From the NCBI RefSeq assembly GCF_019204025.1, contig NZ_JAGSPB010000002.1:372001-436000 (forward strand): 64,000 bases of DNA. Direction: 5' to 3'. The translations under genes were made by a program, and so were the position numbers. This document shows positions 1 to 9,505 of this stretch, piece by piece (the stretch's first letter is position 1; every line of letters starts with the position of its first letter). The stretch comes from Erythrobacter ani (GTDB lineage: Bacteria; Pseudomonadota; Alphaproteobacteria; Sphingomonadales; Sphingomonadaceae). Under the pieces are notes generated by a model. That model was not told where the DNA came from and searched no databases. It saw nothing but the letters and a program-made list of their open reading frames with translations.

Positions 1-148
1 GCGACCGCCAAGCAAGGGATCGAGAATTGAGCAATACACTCCTGCAATCACGCCGCATATTTTTGCGATCAGTGCAAGCCTTGCGGAGGGCTCAGCGATT
101 GTCGCTTGCGCGCCGAGCTTCGCTGCAGACGCGATTGGAAATTTCAAA

Positions 149-618
149 ATGAAGGTTGAATACAAGTTCTACCGCAACGCCGCCGCAGGCTTCATTACGT
201 AAGGCTGAAATTCCCTCTTGATCCGATGCTGTCGGCCAAGGGCTAACTTCCGTCTTTCGCGGGGATCGCGCCCAATCCGACTATCTATTGGGCGGGCGAC
301 ACGCTTCTTGACGTCGCCAAGGTTGAGCCGATCATTGAGCATTACCGACCAGATGTCCTGACGGCCCATACCGGAGGGCCGATCGTCAAGGCGTTGTCGC
401 GGGAGATACCTATAATGGACGCCGATCAAGGCCCGTTGCTGATTGAAATGGCGAACCGAAACAATCCTGCCGTGCAGATTATTACGGTCCACATGGAAGC
501 GCTCGACCGTTGCTTATCGTCCCGAAGCGGATTGCGGGCGCGGGTGGCCGCATTGCTTGAGAGATTTGCCGAGCGAGTTTTCGTGCCCGAAAACGGAGCG
601 GTCTTGACGTTTCGCTAG
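149..618 (+). pseudogene. Decayed MBL-fold metal-dependent hydrolase (UlaG-like)
   Basis: This is a remnant of an MBL-fold metallohydrolase of the COG2220 kind. The ATG at 149 reads MKVEYKFYRNA, a typical start of the family, and then runs into a TAA at 200. Homology continues in another frame from about 181 (LKFPLDPMLSAKG), is broken again by a TAA at 244, and resumes as LPSFAGIAPNPT. That block is joined directly to TIYWAGDT, which in intact members lies more than 100 residues further on. The metal-binding HxHxDH core is therefore missing. The C-terminal part (IMDADQ, VHMEALDRC) is still recognisable and ends at the TAG at 616. One frameshift, one stop and one internal deletion make activity very unlikely. 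The family call rests on remembered family patterns. Confidence 0.72.
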
Positions 619-825
619 CTCCTAGGCCAGCGCCCGCACGCCGCCGGATGAGTGATACTTCGAACGTCAGGCTTGCTTGTGCGGCTTCTAGTACGAGTCA
701 GCTCGTTTCTAACGCACCGACGTCAACATGGTCACTCGGACCTATCGCCCGAGTTCGTCCGCCCATGAACCGCTATCGCTGACGGAGAACTCTCGTTAAG
801 CTAGTGTCGACCAAAGGAGAGTCTC

Positions 826-3210
826 GTGTTTCTACGCAATATGGGCATCATTCCCGGTAAAGCGCCAACTGGCTCAGACAAAGGCGGACCAAGGTCGACT
901 ACGAACCTCAGCCGCCGGAGCTTCGTCGCCGGATCGGGCCTATTCGTTGTCGGAGTAACACTCGCTGGATGTTCGAATTACGTCGAGCCTGATATCGACG
1001 CAAATGCTTTTGATCTACCAAACCCAGGTGACAGTCCTCTGACACAGGTCGCCGGGGGAGACGCCTCCCCGGCGCTTTGGATCGCGATTGACGAAGACGG
1101 TGCGGTCAAAATCACCTGCCACCGATCAGAGATGGGACAGCAGGTCTGGACCTCGATGGCGCAGATCGTGGCGGACGAACTCGAGGCCGATTGGGACCGC
1201 GTTGAAATCGTTCAGGCCGAAGGCCACGAACGCTACGGCGACCAAAACACCGATGGTTCGCGTTCAGTCAGATACAATTTCCACCGCCTGCGAGTGGCCG
1301 GAGCGGCCATGCGCAAGATGCTGACCGATGCGGCGGCCCTGTATTGGGGAATGGACCCGTCCGAATGCTCCGCCGCCGAGGGGCTGGTAAGCAATTCGCA
1401 GAACAGTGATACGCTTTCCTACGGCAATCTTGCCGAGCTCGCCGCCCGCCTTCCGGTGCCCGCCGAGGATGATATCAGCCTAAAAAAGCCCGGTGAATGG
1501 CGCTTTATTAACAAGGAGATCCCTTCGCTCACTATTCCGCTGATCACGCGGGGGCAGGGGACGTTCGGGATCGATGTGGACAGGCCGGACATGGTTTACG
1601 CTGTGGTCGCTCGCCCGCCGCAAGTGTTCGGCCGGGTCGGGCGTGTGGATGATGCCGCGGCCCTTGCTGTGCCGGGTGTGCTGCAAACGGTCAGGCTGCG
1701 CGATGCGAAACCGCCAGCATTGTTTCAACCGATGGGCGGCATTGCCGTGATAGCCCGCGATACTTGGGCTGCAATCCAAGGTCGCAACGCTTTGGATGTC
1801 CAGTGGATCGATGGCCCGAATGCCGGATACGATTCGATCAGTTTCGCCGAGGCCATGAAGCGCACGGCGAGGCGTCCCGGAACAGTGCGGCGCGAACGCG
1901 GCAATGTTCGGGCGGGCATAGCCAGGGCTGCCCAGGTGGTCGAAGCCGAGTATTATGCACCGCACCTTTCGCAATCGCCGATGGAGCCGCCATCTGCAAC
2001 CGCGCACTGGACCGATGATAAGCTGGAATGCTGGGCATGCGTCCAGGATCCGCAGACCACGCGGCAAACGCTCGCCGACCTGCTGGAAATCGACAAGGAA
2101 AACATCACCGTCAACGCGACATGGCTGGGCGGTGCGTTCGGCCGCAAGTCCAAACCCGATTTCGTTGTGGAGGCTGCTCTGATTGCCAAGGAGGTAGGGA
2201 AACCGGTCAAGGTGACGTGGACCCGAGAAGACGAGGTTCGTCACGGATTCTACCACTCCGCAAGTGCGCAGCGCCTTGAAGCGGGGCTGGACGCAGATGG
2301 CAAATGCACGAGTTATCTGCACCGGACGGTCTTCCCGCCGATTGCATCGACATTTGCGGACGGGATGGCAACCCCCACCGACGGCGAAATGGGTCTCGGC
2401 GCGACCGATGTGCCATTCGCCATGCCGAACCTGCGGGTCGAATCAGGCGATGCCAAAGGTCATTTGCGGATCGGCTGGCTGAGATCGGTGGCCAACATCT
2501 ATCACGCATTTGCCGTGCAGAGCTTCGCTGCCGAACTGGCCCATGCTGCAGGGCGTGACCAGAAAGACTACCTGCTCGAGCTGATTGGCGGCGCACGCAC
2601 TTTCGACCCTGGCGAAGAGGGTGCAACCTATCCAAATTACGATGCGTCGATCGAAGACTATCCCATCGAGACAGGACGTTTGTCGAATGTGGTCGAGAAG
2701 GCGGCTGAAATGGCGCGATGGGGTCGCGATCTGCCTTCGGGGCACGGTTTGGGAATTGCCGTCCACCGATCGTTTCTGTCTTATATCGCTACCGTGATCG
2801 AAGTGTCGGTCAGCCCGGAAGGTATGCTCGCGATCCCTGGCATCTGGCTTGCGGTCGATGCCGGAACAGTGGTCAATCCGCGTCACGCCCGCGCCCAAAT
2901 GGAGGGCGGGACGATATATGGGCTGTCGAATGCTCTCTATGGAGAGATTACTGCGCGGAAAGGCGCGGTTGTGCAGGACAACTTCCCGTCGTGGAGAGTT
3001 CTGCGGATGGGCGAGGCACCGCGTGATTTTGAGGTGACAATAGTGCAATCGAACACGCGGCCTGCTGGGATCGGTGAACCGGCGACACCGCCTGCGGCAC
3101 CGGCTCTGACCAATGCGATCTTCAACGCGACGGGCCACCGCATCCGGACGTTGCCGATCATCGGTGCGACTGGCAGCAGGCTGAAGCTTCCCGAAACACA
3201 AACTGCCTGA
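826..3210 (+). CDS. Molybdopterin-binding subunit of a xanthine dehydrogenase-family hydroxylase (IorB-like)
   Basis: This is the large catalytic subunit of a molybdenum hydroxylase of the isoquinoline 1-oxidoreductase beta / aldehyde dehydrogenase type, which hydroxylates a heterocycle or aldehyde using water. The N-terminus carries a Tat motif (SRRSF, Arg30-Arg31) followed by a hydrophobic stretch and LAGC (Cys49), so export and perhaps lipidation are likely. The cofactor motif GGAFGRK lies at 435-441, and the catalytic glutamate is Glu751 in GIGEPATPP. The GTG start is preceded by AAAGGAGA at a good distance. The gene is 15 bp upstream of its iron-sulfur subunit. No c-type cytochrome acceptor or XdhC-like chaperone is adjacent. 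The substrate cannot be told from the sequence. Confidence 0.9.
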   Translation: MFLRNMGIIPGKAPTGSDKGGPRSTTNLSRRSFVAGSGLFVVGVTLAGCSNYVEPDIDANAFDLPNPGDSPLTQVAGGDASPALWIAIDEDGAVKITCHRSEMGQQVWTSMAQIVADELEADWDRVEIVQAEGHERYGDQNTDGSRSVRYNFHRLRVAGAAMRKMLTDAAALYWGMDPSECSAAEGLVSNSQNSDTLSYGNLAELAARLPVPAEDDISLKKPGEWRFINKEIPSLTIPLITRGQGTFGIDVDRPDMVYAVVARPPQVFGRVGRVDDAAALAVPGVLQTVRLRDAKPPALFQPMGGIAVIARDTWAAIQGRNALDVQWIDGPNAGYDSISFAEAMKRTARRPGTVRRERGNVRAGIARAAQVVEAEYYAPHLSQSPMEPPSATAHWTDDKLECWACVQDPQTTRQTLADLLEIDKENITVNATWLGGAFGRKSKPDFVVEAALIAKEVGKPVKVTWTREDEVRHGFYHSASAQRLEAGLDADGKCTSYLHRTVFPPIASTFADGMATPTDGEMGLGATDVPFAMPNLRVESGDAKGHLRIGWLRSVANIYHAFAVQSFAAELAHAAGRDQKDYLLELIGGARTFDPGEEGATYPNYDASIEDYPIETGRLSNVVEKAAEMARWGRDLPSGHGLGIAVHRSFLSYIATVIEVSVSPEGMLAIPGIWLAVDAGTVVNPRHARAQMEGGTIYGLSNALYGEITARKGAVVQDNFPSWRVLRMGEAPRDFEVTIVQSNTRPAGIGEPATPPAAPALTNAIFNATGHRIRTLPIIGATGSRLKLPETQTA

Positions 3211-3225
3211 TCCAGGAGAGGACAC

Positions 3226-3681
3226 ATGGCCAAAACCCTGAAGATTAACGGGAAGACCGAAACGGTCGACGCTGCCCCCGGCACCCCGCTGTTGTGGGTG
3301 CTGCGCGATCATCTGAAGATGACCGGCACGAAATTCGGGTGCGGAATTGCCCAGTGCGGCGCATGCACCGTCCATATAGATGGCACGCCAACTAGGTCAT
3401 GCGTGTTGCCGCATGACTCTCTGGAGGGTTCGGAAATCACCACGATCGAAGGCGTAGAAGGAGACGCCGCCAATCTGATCCGGCAGGTCTGGGTCGAAAA
3501 CGACGTGCCGCAATGCGGGTATTGTCAATCGGGACAGATCATGGCGGCAACCGCGCTTTTGGCTGAGAACTCAGACCCGACCGATGCGGATATCGACGCC
3601 GCGATGAGCGGGAACATCTGCCGCTGTGCAACCTATATGAGCATCCGCCGCGCTATCAAGACTGCGGCTTCACGGGCGTGA
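3226..3681 (+). CDS. (2Fe-2S)-binding subunit of the molybdenum hydroxylase (IorA-like)
   Basis: This 151-residue electron-transfer subunit carries two [2Fe-2S] clusters. The plant-ferredoxin-type cluster uses Cys39, Cys44, Cys47 and Cys59; the second uses Cys97, Cys100, Cys132 and Cys134 in the CGYC...CRC arrangement of the family. The length is normal for IorA-type subunits. It follows the molybdopterin subunit by 15 bp with AGGAGA upstream of its ATG, so the two should be co-transcribed and form one enzyme. It has no signal peptide of its own and would be exported folded with the Tat-tagged large subunit, as is known for periplasmic members. Confidence 0.92.
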   Translation: MAKTLKINGKTETVDAAPGTPLLWVLRDHLKMTGTKFGCGIAQCGACTVHIDGTPTRSCVLPHDSLEGSEITTIEGVEGDAANLIRQVWVENDVPQCGYCQSGQIMAATALLAENSDPTDADIDAAMSGNICRCATYMSIRRAIKTAASRA

Positions 3682-3821
3682 CCGCCAAGGGATCAATGCC
3701 TAGGCGGAGACTGTCCGAACAGCCGGGCCCGTCCATTGCGAAGGCCAAATCATGCTATAAGTTGTCATGCCCGGTTGGCGGTGCAGCTCGCTATCATAAC
3801 CAGATCAACTAACGGCGTGTA

Positions 3822-4268
3822 CTAGCCAAACTGAGCGAAAGGGTTCTGTCCGCAAGGCAGGTAACCGAAATATTCCAGTCGCCCGGTCTTGCCGCCACTA
3901 GTGGTGAAGTAGTTTGTTCTGACCAGAAATTGTGTCACCGCTGTTCGTCGGAAGTTCTTGTATTTCTCGTTGGCGCTGAGAAGCATGTCGATACCCGTGG
4001 TGGTCAGGGTGACCGACAAGTGAGTGAGCGCAATTAGGCTTTTCAGGCGATCTCCGTACAATTCGGAGACATAATCCGCGGCGAACCGTTCCAGCACCCC
4101 ATCTGGTATCAAAGCGTCCGGTAAGGCCCGCTTGGCCATCAGCGCCACAAAACCTTCCGGACTGGCAACGCTCAGCCTGCCGGAAATGATGACCGCTGAA
4201 GCAAGACCGGTTGCTCCTAGTCCGACGATCAGGTTGCGTCGCGTCGTCCCGAGTTTCCTATCGACCAT
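3822..4268 (-). CDS. Small Tat-signal subunit partnering a GMC oxidoreductase (gamma-subunit-like), copy 1
   Basis: This 148-residue protein starts with a twin-arginine signal (TTRRNLIVG, Arg10-Arg11) followed by a hydrophobic run. It begins 15 bp after the stop of the GMC oxidoreductase at 4284-5735, so the two are one operon. In known FAD-dependent glucose and gluconate dehydrogenases a small Tat-tagged gamma subunit escorts the signal-less catalytic subunit across the membrane, and size, signal and context fit that role here. A clear paralogue sits at 30748-31170: both end in a YFGYLP/RYLGVV-like stretch followed by a cysteine and NPFA. The conserved C-terminus suggests a contact surface for the partner. 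No haem-binding CxxCH motif is present. Confidence 0.75.
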   Translation of the reverse strand: MVDRKLGTTRRNLIVGLGATGLASAVIISGRLSVASPEGFVALMAKRALPDALIPDGVLERFAADYVSELYGDRLKSLIALTHLSVTLTTTGIDMLLSANEKYKNFRRTAVTQFLVRTNYFTTSGGKTGRLEYFGYLPCGQNPFAQFG

Positions 4269-4283
4269 CGAGTTGTTCCAGGG

Positions 4284-5735
4284 TCAAATTGTAGCCCCCA
4301 CTTTCAGGGACATCGCTGCACATGTGAGGCTAGGAACAGCCCAACTCGTCGTGGGAAACACTGACGTTCCAACGACGAGCAGATTTCTCAGATGGTGATG
4401 AAGCTGGCTTGAGTCGACGACCGAGGTGGTTGGATCGTCTCCCATGCGCAATGAGCCGTGAATATGGTCCGCGGTCGGTAACACGCGGCGAAGCTCAACG
4501 CTTTCAATGGGCAGAGACGAAAACACTTCAGGGATCTTGCTTATCGCGAAGTCCAGCCCTTTCATCGCGTAATCGGAAAAGCCACTGTGCTCAATGACAG
4601 GATATTTGTTCCCTGTATCGACGACAGCGTTCTCTTTGTAGAGCAGGTCTTCAACTGTGATGCCTATCGGAAATACCTGCCGGTGCCGACCCGGCGGATC
4701 GAGCCGAAGACCGCCCCACAGGAAACTGTTGTTGGTCCAATATTGAACGGCGCCATGACGGGACCGGAATTCGCCGTCTATGTAACTCAGCTCAAATCCG
4801 GTCGTTGCCGTTCCGCCATCGAAATGGTCCATCCCGTCCAGCATGATCTCCACAAATGTGAGCATCTTTTCGCCGAGATAGCTCCCCGGGTCGCCGCCGA
4901 GTATGCCCGATTGCTGCAAGATAAACGGCGAATGTATCCCGTTCGCGCCAAGAACGATCAGGTCGGCTTCTGCCCGGTACTCTCGGCCTTCGCTCTCGAA
5001 TAAGACCGCTTTGGCAATTGGCCCTGAAAAATCGATCTCGCGCACTCTCGCCCCGGTGCAGATTGTGAGGTTGGGCGCTTCCCAGATGTCGGCCATGTCT
5101 TCGATGGCATAAAACCGGGCGCCGGTGGGGCAAAGCGAGCAGGTGCCATTGTTACAGCAAGCACCCCGCGTGCCGACATTGCTCGTAAGCTTGGCCTGCG
5201 GTGCCGCAAAGAAGGTGTCCGGTCGATCGGCCTTGATCAACCTTTCGGTTCTGCTGAGGTGGTGCTGCTGTTGAGGGAAGGGTGCGGAACGCGGAAATAC
5301 CTTGCCGGCATCCGGCGCTCCCGCGACATTCATTACGGTTTCGGCCAAATCGTAGTATTCTGCGATATCATCGTAGGAAATCGGCCAGTCGAGGCCGACG
5401 CCATACCGCGACTTCAGTTCGAAATCGTGCGGGTGCATTCTGGCGGTCATACCCTGCCAGCAATTCGTCCCCCCGCCGAGCCCGATACTAAAATTCCAAT
5501 CTTTTTCGCCGTGATTTGAGATCGTCGTTTGGTAATCGACCGCAGAGTTCGTCTGATGGTCGACTTGCCACTGACGCGAATGACTGGCTCCCCATTCAAG
5601 AACTAGAATGCGATGATCGGGATGACGCTTCAGGTAGGAATGCAGGAAAAACAGCGATCCGAAGCCGGAACCAATGACGACGACATCCCACCCGCCACGT
5701 TGGAGCTCGCTTGCGGCAACAACGTCCATCTCCAT
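4284..5735 (-). CDS. GMC-family FAD oxidoreductase with a predicted 3Fe-4S cysteine motif, copy 1
   Basis: This 483-residue protein belongs to the glucose-methanol-choline oxidoreductases and should oxidise an alcohol or sugar hydroxyl with FAD. The dinucleotide motif GSGFGS lies at 22-27. The C-terminal GMC signature appears as GSLRMG followed by VVGTSVFPTT. A cysteine cluster (Cys193, Cys194, Cys199, Cys202, pattern CC-x4-C-x2-C) resembles the one that holds a 3Fe-4S cluster in the catalytic subunit of bacterial FAD-glucose dehydrogenase. There is no signal peptide, consistent with Tat hitch-hiking on the adjacent small subunit. A cytochrome beta subunit is absent nearby. A paralogue lies at 31178-32632. 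The substrate is unknown. Confidence 0.82.
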   Translation of the reverse strand: MEMDVVAASELQRGGWDVVVIGSGFGSLFFLHSYLKRHPDHRILVLEWGASHSRQWQVDHQTNSAVDYQTTISNHGEKDWNFSIGLGGGTNCWQGMTARMHPHDFELKSRYGVGLDWPISYDDIAEYYDLAETVMNVAGAPDAGKVFPRSAPFPQQQHHLSRTERLIKADRPDTFFAAPQAKLTSNVGTRGACCNNGTCSLCPTGARFYAIEDMADIWEAPNLTICTGARVREIDFSGPIAKAVLFESEGREYRAEADLIVLGANGIHSPFILQQSGILGGDPGSYLGEKMLTFVEIMLDGMDHFDGGTATTGFELSYIDGEFRSRHGAVQYWTNNSFLWGGLRLDPPGRHRQVFPIGITVEDLLYKENAVVDTGNKYPVIEHSGFSDYAMKGLDFAISKIPEVFSSLPIESVELRRVLPTADHIHGSLRMGDDPTTSVVDSSQLHHHLRNLLVVGTSVFPTTSWAVPSLTCAAMSLKVGATI

Positions 5736-6307
5736 ACGCCGCTTCCTTTCATAGAAGCCAAGCGATCGATTGCAGGTCTTCTTGTGCGAGGGTTTAGGCG
5801 CGACCTCAGGGAATTCATCTTATCCGTTCGAGAATGCCTAAACAACCTGTCCCTAAGCTCTACCCAAAATGAGCATCGTCCAGTTTGATCAGGCAGCTAC
5901 CACCGCGAATGGCAATCAGACCAAGAGCTACCGCTTCATTGCAATGCAAGGGCGAATCCGTTGGCGGGCTAGATGCCATGCGTGCTCGGCGGATCCGTAA
6001 TCAAGCCAGGTCCGCAGCAACTTTACCGGGACCATCATAGTTAACGCCAAGCTGACGTAATGACCGCTGCCTCAAAAAGCCTCCTATTTCTTCATTCTCG
6101 CCCTGCGATGATGATCGTCATTTATGGCTTTGAATCAATGCATCTACGACGATAACTGCGCATTTTACTTACAATTTACCTTTATCATTGAAGAAGCCGC
6201 AACGGGGGTTCGCGCATAGAGTCCGTGCGGAACTGGCTTCGGCCCGATCTGCAGGGGAATCCGGAATATCTTATTCTCGGAAGTTTATTCTTGGCGGCGA
6301 GAGATTG
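5736..6307. other. Intergenic region between the GMC oxidoreductase and the TadG-like gene
   Basis: No convincing gene is seen in these 572 bases. The stretch lies between the start of the minus-strand GMC oxidoreductase and the start of the plus-strand TadG-like gene, so it must hold both promoters. An imperfect inverted repeat (ATGATGATCGTCAT) is present near 6108-6121, and an AT-rich stretch ending at about 6185 could include a promoter. An in-frame extension of the TadG frame back to a TTG at 6188 has no ribosome binding site and was not accepted. Confidence 0.4.
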
Positions 6308-8212
6308 ATGAAGACGCAAAGCAAAGATACGCAATCCTTCTTAAGGCGGCTGCGTGACAACACATCCGGTAATGCGATGATGATGTCGGTTGCCGCCATC
6401 ATCCCTCTGGTCGGAGTGATTGGTGGGGGTCTCGATACGAGTCGGGCCTATCTGGCCAAATCGCGACTCCAGCAGGCTTGCGACTCTGCCACCTTGGCTG
6501 CTCGTAAGCAGCTCGCCGGCAATGTTGTAGCCGCCGGGGAGATCCCTGCCGAGGTGCAGGATGCTGCCGACTCGTTTTTCTCAAACAACTTCCGGACCGG
6601 GATGTACGGCACGCAAGGCGACACCTTTGTATTGAGCGCCCAGGGCGACACTACGATGCACGGTGAAGCGTCTGTAGAAGTTCCGACCACCCTTATGTCG
6701 GTGTTCGGATTCGAAAAGTTTGATCTCGAAGTGACGTGCAGCGCCGAACTGAACCTTCCCAATATTGACGTTGTTCTGGTTCTCGACATGTCGGGTTCTA
6801 TGGCGGGTTCACGGGTGGCAGATCTCAAGGAAGCCGTCTTCGAGTTTTACGATGAAGTGATGGAAGTGAAGCCCGACAGCGCGAGGATCCGCGTCGGCGT
6901 CGTGCCATATTCCGGCGCTGTAAACGTCGGATCCATGCTGCTTGACGAAGATCCCGATTTCCTCGCGGACAGCTTCGCCTACCAGTCGCGCGAAGCCTTC
7001 TTTGAGTTAATCAGTAACAATGATGGCGTCGAGATCGGCGACCGGCTTGACGAGACCGAAACGACCGAACTGCTTCCGCGCGAGCCCGTGCAGTTGGGGA
7101 GCGACAACTCGGCGCATTACCACTTCAATAAGAACAACAAAGACAAGAAGCAGGACTGCCTCGATTACGCTGGGATCTACGTGGTGGACGGAGCGACGTG
7201 GGTCGTGGAAAACCCCAAATGGCTGCCGAATTATTGGAAGCATTGGCCCAACAACCAAAAAGCGGCATGCCGAGCCGACATTGAGAAGTTCCGTGTCGCT
7301 GGACCTGGTGACGAGAAGGAAGAAACGTTCCGCGAAGAATTCGACTACTATGTCTACAGGGAAATGGATCTCGACACTTCGAGGTTCAAGCTGGGTGATG
7401 CGGTAACGCTGCCGACCGGGACGAAGGGTGCCGACGTGACCAGCACGTGGAACGGCTGCATCGAAGAGCGGGGCACTGTGGCCACCACCAACTTCTCGCC
7501 GATCCCGGGCCTTGCATACGACCTGGACATCGATCTGATTCCGTCTGCTGGTGACCCTGATACGCAGTGGAAGCCCATGTGGCCGCAGATCACCTATGAT
7601 CGCGGTGGGCCTGACGAATGGCAGACCACAACGAACAGGTCGACGCGCCGGTTCAGCTGCCCCGACCCTGCCTTGCGCCTCACGGAATTTCCGCTGAGCG
7701 GGGGATCGCGAAACGCTGCCTTCGAAAGCTACATCAACAACCTCAATCCAAGTGGCTACACGCTGCATGATATCGGTATGATCTGGGCGGGGCGCATGAT
7801 TTCGCCGGACGGAATATTCGGTGCAGACAACCAAAGTGCACCAAACGGTGATCCGATCGCGCGTCACATCATCTTCATGACTGACGGTGAAATACGCCCG
7901 GGGCCCAGCTGGACGACCTCGTTTGGCAACTATGACATGGACGGCCGCATGGCAGGTTTTGCAGCGGACGGCACTTGGCGAGAATCCGATCTCGCCGTCA
8001 TCCATAACGCACGGCTCGATGCGATTTGTGCTCGGATCAAGAACAAGAATGTGACCATCTGGACGGTCGCTTTTGAATTGCCCTTGAATGCTCACACGGA
8101 AGGCTGCTCTACCGGCACGGGCCGCGCCTTTGCGGCTGCCGATGGCGACGCATTAACGGACGCGTTCAAGAAGATCGCCGGCTCTATCGCTGAACTGAGG
8201 CTGGTCGAATGA
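6308..8212 (+). CDS. TadG-like pilus-assembly protein with von Willebrand factor A domain
   Basis: This 634-residue protein has the N-terminal TadE/TadG-type membrane segment with the preceding NTSGNAMMM stretch and a GGGLDTSRAYLAKSRLQQ helix. A vWA domain follows with the MIDAS motif DMSGS (in LVLDMSGSMAGS) and ends with a TVAFELP segment near the C-terminus. Members act at the cell envelope in Flp-type pilus assembly or as minor surface proteins. The ATG at 6308 was chosen because it directly precedes the usual cytoplasmic stub. It overlaps the next gene by 4 bp (ATGA), so 6308-9928 reads as one operon. No TadA/B/C ATPase or secretin is in the window. Confidence 0.82.
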   Translation: MKTQSKDTQSFLRRLRDNTSGNAMMMSVAAIIPLVGVIGGGLDTSRAYLAKSRLQQACDSATLAARKQLAGNVVAAGEIPAEVQDAADSFFSNNFRTGMYGTQGDTFVLSAQGDTTMHGEASVEVPTTLMSVFGFEKFDLEVTCSAELNLPNIDVVLVLDMSGSMAGSRVADLKEAVFEFYDEVMEVKPDSARIRVGVVPYSGAVNVGSMLLDEDPDFLADSFAYQSREAFFELISNNDGVEIGDRLDETETTELLPREPVQLGSDNSAHYHFNKNNKDKKQDCLDYAGIYVVDGATWVVENPKWLPNYWKHWPNNQKAACRADIEKFRVAGPGDEKEETFREEFDYYVYREMDLDTSRFKLGDAVTLPTGTKGADVTSTWNGCIEERGTVATTNFSPIPGLAYDLDIDLIPSAGDPDTQWKPMWPQITYDRGGPDEWQTTTNRSTRRFSCPDPALRLTEFPLSGGSRNAAFESYINNLNPSGYTLHDIGMIWAGRMISPDGIFGADNQSAPNGDPIARHIIFMTDGEIRPGPSWTTSFGNYDMDGRMAGFAADGTWRESDLAVIHNARLDAICARIKNKNVTIWTVAFELPLNAHTEGCSTGTGRAFAAADGDALTDAFKKIAGSIAELRLVE

Positions 8213-8817
8213 TACGGTGCGCCAAACCCAGTGCACGAGCGATTGCGGGCTCCGAAGAGGGGGCGACGGCAATCGAGTTCGCCATCCTTGCGCCTGTCTT
8301 GCTCGTGATGATCATCGGAACGATGGATCTGGGTTTGGAACTGTATGCGAGGTCCGTGGTCGCAGGCGCGATGCAGGAAGCGGGGCGAGACTCGGCACTC
8401 GAACCCGGTGGCCCGACGGCGGCCCAGATGGATGCAGCTGTCGAGAGCCAGATCCACGCGATCGTGCCTTATGCAGAAGTCACATTCAATCGGAGCAATT
8501 ATAAGAATTACGCTGATGTGGGCGTAGCTGAAGACTTCACCGATTCGAACAGCGACGGCGTCTGCAACGACGGTGAGCCGTTTCAGGACATGAACGGAAA
8601 TGGGAATTGGGACGCCGATCAGGGGCGCGATGGCAGGGGCGGAGCCAGTGATGCGGTCGTCTACGAATCCGAGACCAAGTATACCCGTCTTCTGCCGGTC
8701 CAGAAACTGATCGGCTACTCGCCCGACGTAGTGATCCGGTCCGCGACCGTACTTCGCAATCAGCCTTATTCGAACCAAAGCGAACGCATCCCCGAAGTAG
8801 GATATTGCGCGACATGA
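8209..8817 (+). CDS. TadE-like protein with EF-hand-like calcium loops
   Basis: This 202-residue TadE-family pseudopilin-like protein has the hallmark EEGATAIEFAILAPVLL segment at its N-terminus, where the Glu at the start of the hydrophobic helix is the family signature. Unusually, residues 112-123 form a textbook 12-residue EF-hand loop (Asp112, Asn114, Asp116, Gly117, Glu123), and a second, weaker loop follows at 127-138 (Asp127, Asn129, Asn131, Gly132, Asp135). The region between is rich in Gly, Asn and Asp. Calcium binding outside the cell is a reasonable inference. It overlaps its neighbours by 4 bp on both sides. Confidence 0.8.
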   Translation: MIRCAKPSARAIAGSEEGATAIEFAILAPVLLVMIIGTMDLGLELYARSVVAGAMQEAGRDSALEPGGPTAAQMDAAVESQIHAIVPYAEVTFNRSNYKNYADVGVAEDFTDSNSDGVCNDGEPFQDMNGNGNWDADQGRDGRGGASDAVVYESETKYTRLLPVQKLIGYSPDVVIRSATVLRNQPYSNQSERIPEVGYCAT

Positions 8818-9503
8818 AAATGACCAGACTCATATTGCCGGTTCGGCGGAAGATGCGATCACTTGCCAGGGACGCGAATGCCGTTGCGATGGTCGAATTC
8901 GCCTTCACCGCACCAGTCCTTCTTCTGCTCGGTCTGGGCGGAATGGAGTTGGCCTATGCGGCGAACATGCACATGCGTGTGAGCCAGTTGACGATGCAGA
9001 TTGCCGACAACGCATCGCGTCTTGGCGACAAAGATGCGCTAGCGGCGCAGCGGGTTTTTGAAGGCGATGTACTCGATGCATTACGTGGGGCAGACATTCA
9101 GGCCGGAGATCTCGACCTGTTCGAAAATGGCCGCGTGATCATCAGCAGCCTCGAGCAAAACGCCGATGGCGGCCAATGGATTCATTGGCAGCGATGCATG
9201 GGCAAGAAGGTGTTCAGCTCTGCCTATGGGACAGCCGGGACCGGCGAACTGGGCACCGCCTTTGCGGGAATGGGTGTTGCCGGCGAAGAGCTGAAGGCAC
9301 CGCCAAATGGTGCGGTCATGTATGTGGAAGTTTCCGTCGATTACGAATCGCTGACAAAAGCCAGCCTGGTCCAAGGCTATATCCTCCCGCTGGAAATCAA
9401 GAGTGAAGCGGCGTTCACGGTGCGCAGTGCGCGCGACCTTGAAAGGCTTTACGATCAACCCGGCGTATCTGCTGCAACCTGCGACAAATATGAGGCTTTT
9501 TGA
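8814..9503 (+). CDS. TadE/TadG-like pilus-assembly protein
   Basis: This 229-residue protein has a short basic cytoplasmic stub followed by AVAMVEFAFTAPVLLLLGL, the TadE-type transmembrane segment with its conserved glutamate, and then a periplasmic domain with two or three cysteines. It is probably an envelope protein working with the two preceding TadE/TadG proteins. The ATG at 8814 overlaps the stop of the upstream gene (ATGA), which decides the start over an in-frame TTG 9 bp earlier. The protein lacks a vWA domain, so it is a minor pseudopilin-like member rather than TadG proper. Confidence 0.78.
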   Translation: MKMTRLILPVRRKMRSLARDANAVAMVEFAFTAPVLLLLGLGGMELAYAANMHMRVSQLTMQIADNASRLGDKDALAAQRVFEGDVLDALRGADIQAGDLDLFENGRVIISSLEQNADGGQWIHWQRCMGKKVFSSAYGTAGTGELGTAFAGMGVAGEELKAPPNGAVMYVEVSVDYESLTKASLVQGYILPLEIKSEAAFTVRSARDLERLYDQPGVSAATCDKYEAF

Positions 9504-9505
9504 AA

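Noticed and set aside
169..492. Minus-strand open frame over the decayed hydrolase
   Set aside because: It is antisense to the recognisable MBL-fold remnant and shows no start signal or family similarity.
1480..3375. Long minus-strand open frames opposite the molybdenum hydroxylase genes
   Set aside because: They are frame shadows of a conserved two-gene enzyme on the other strand, with low-complexity, Arg-rich translations.
7007..8095. 362-codon minus-strand frame opposite the TadG-like gene
   Set aside because: The plus strand has a clear vWA domain; the antisense translation has no recognisable motif.
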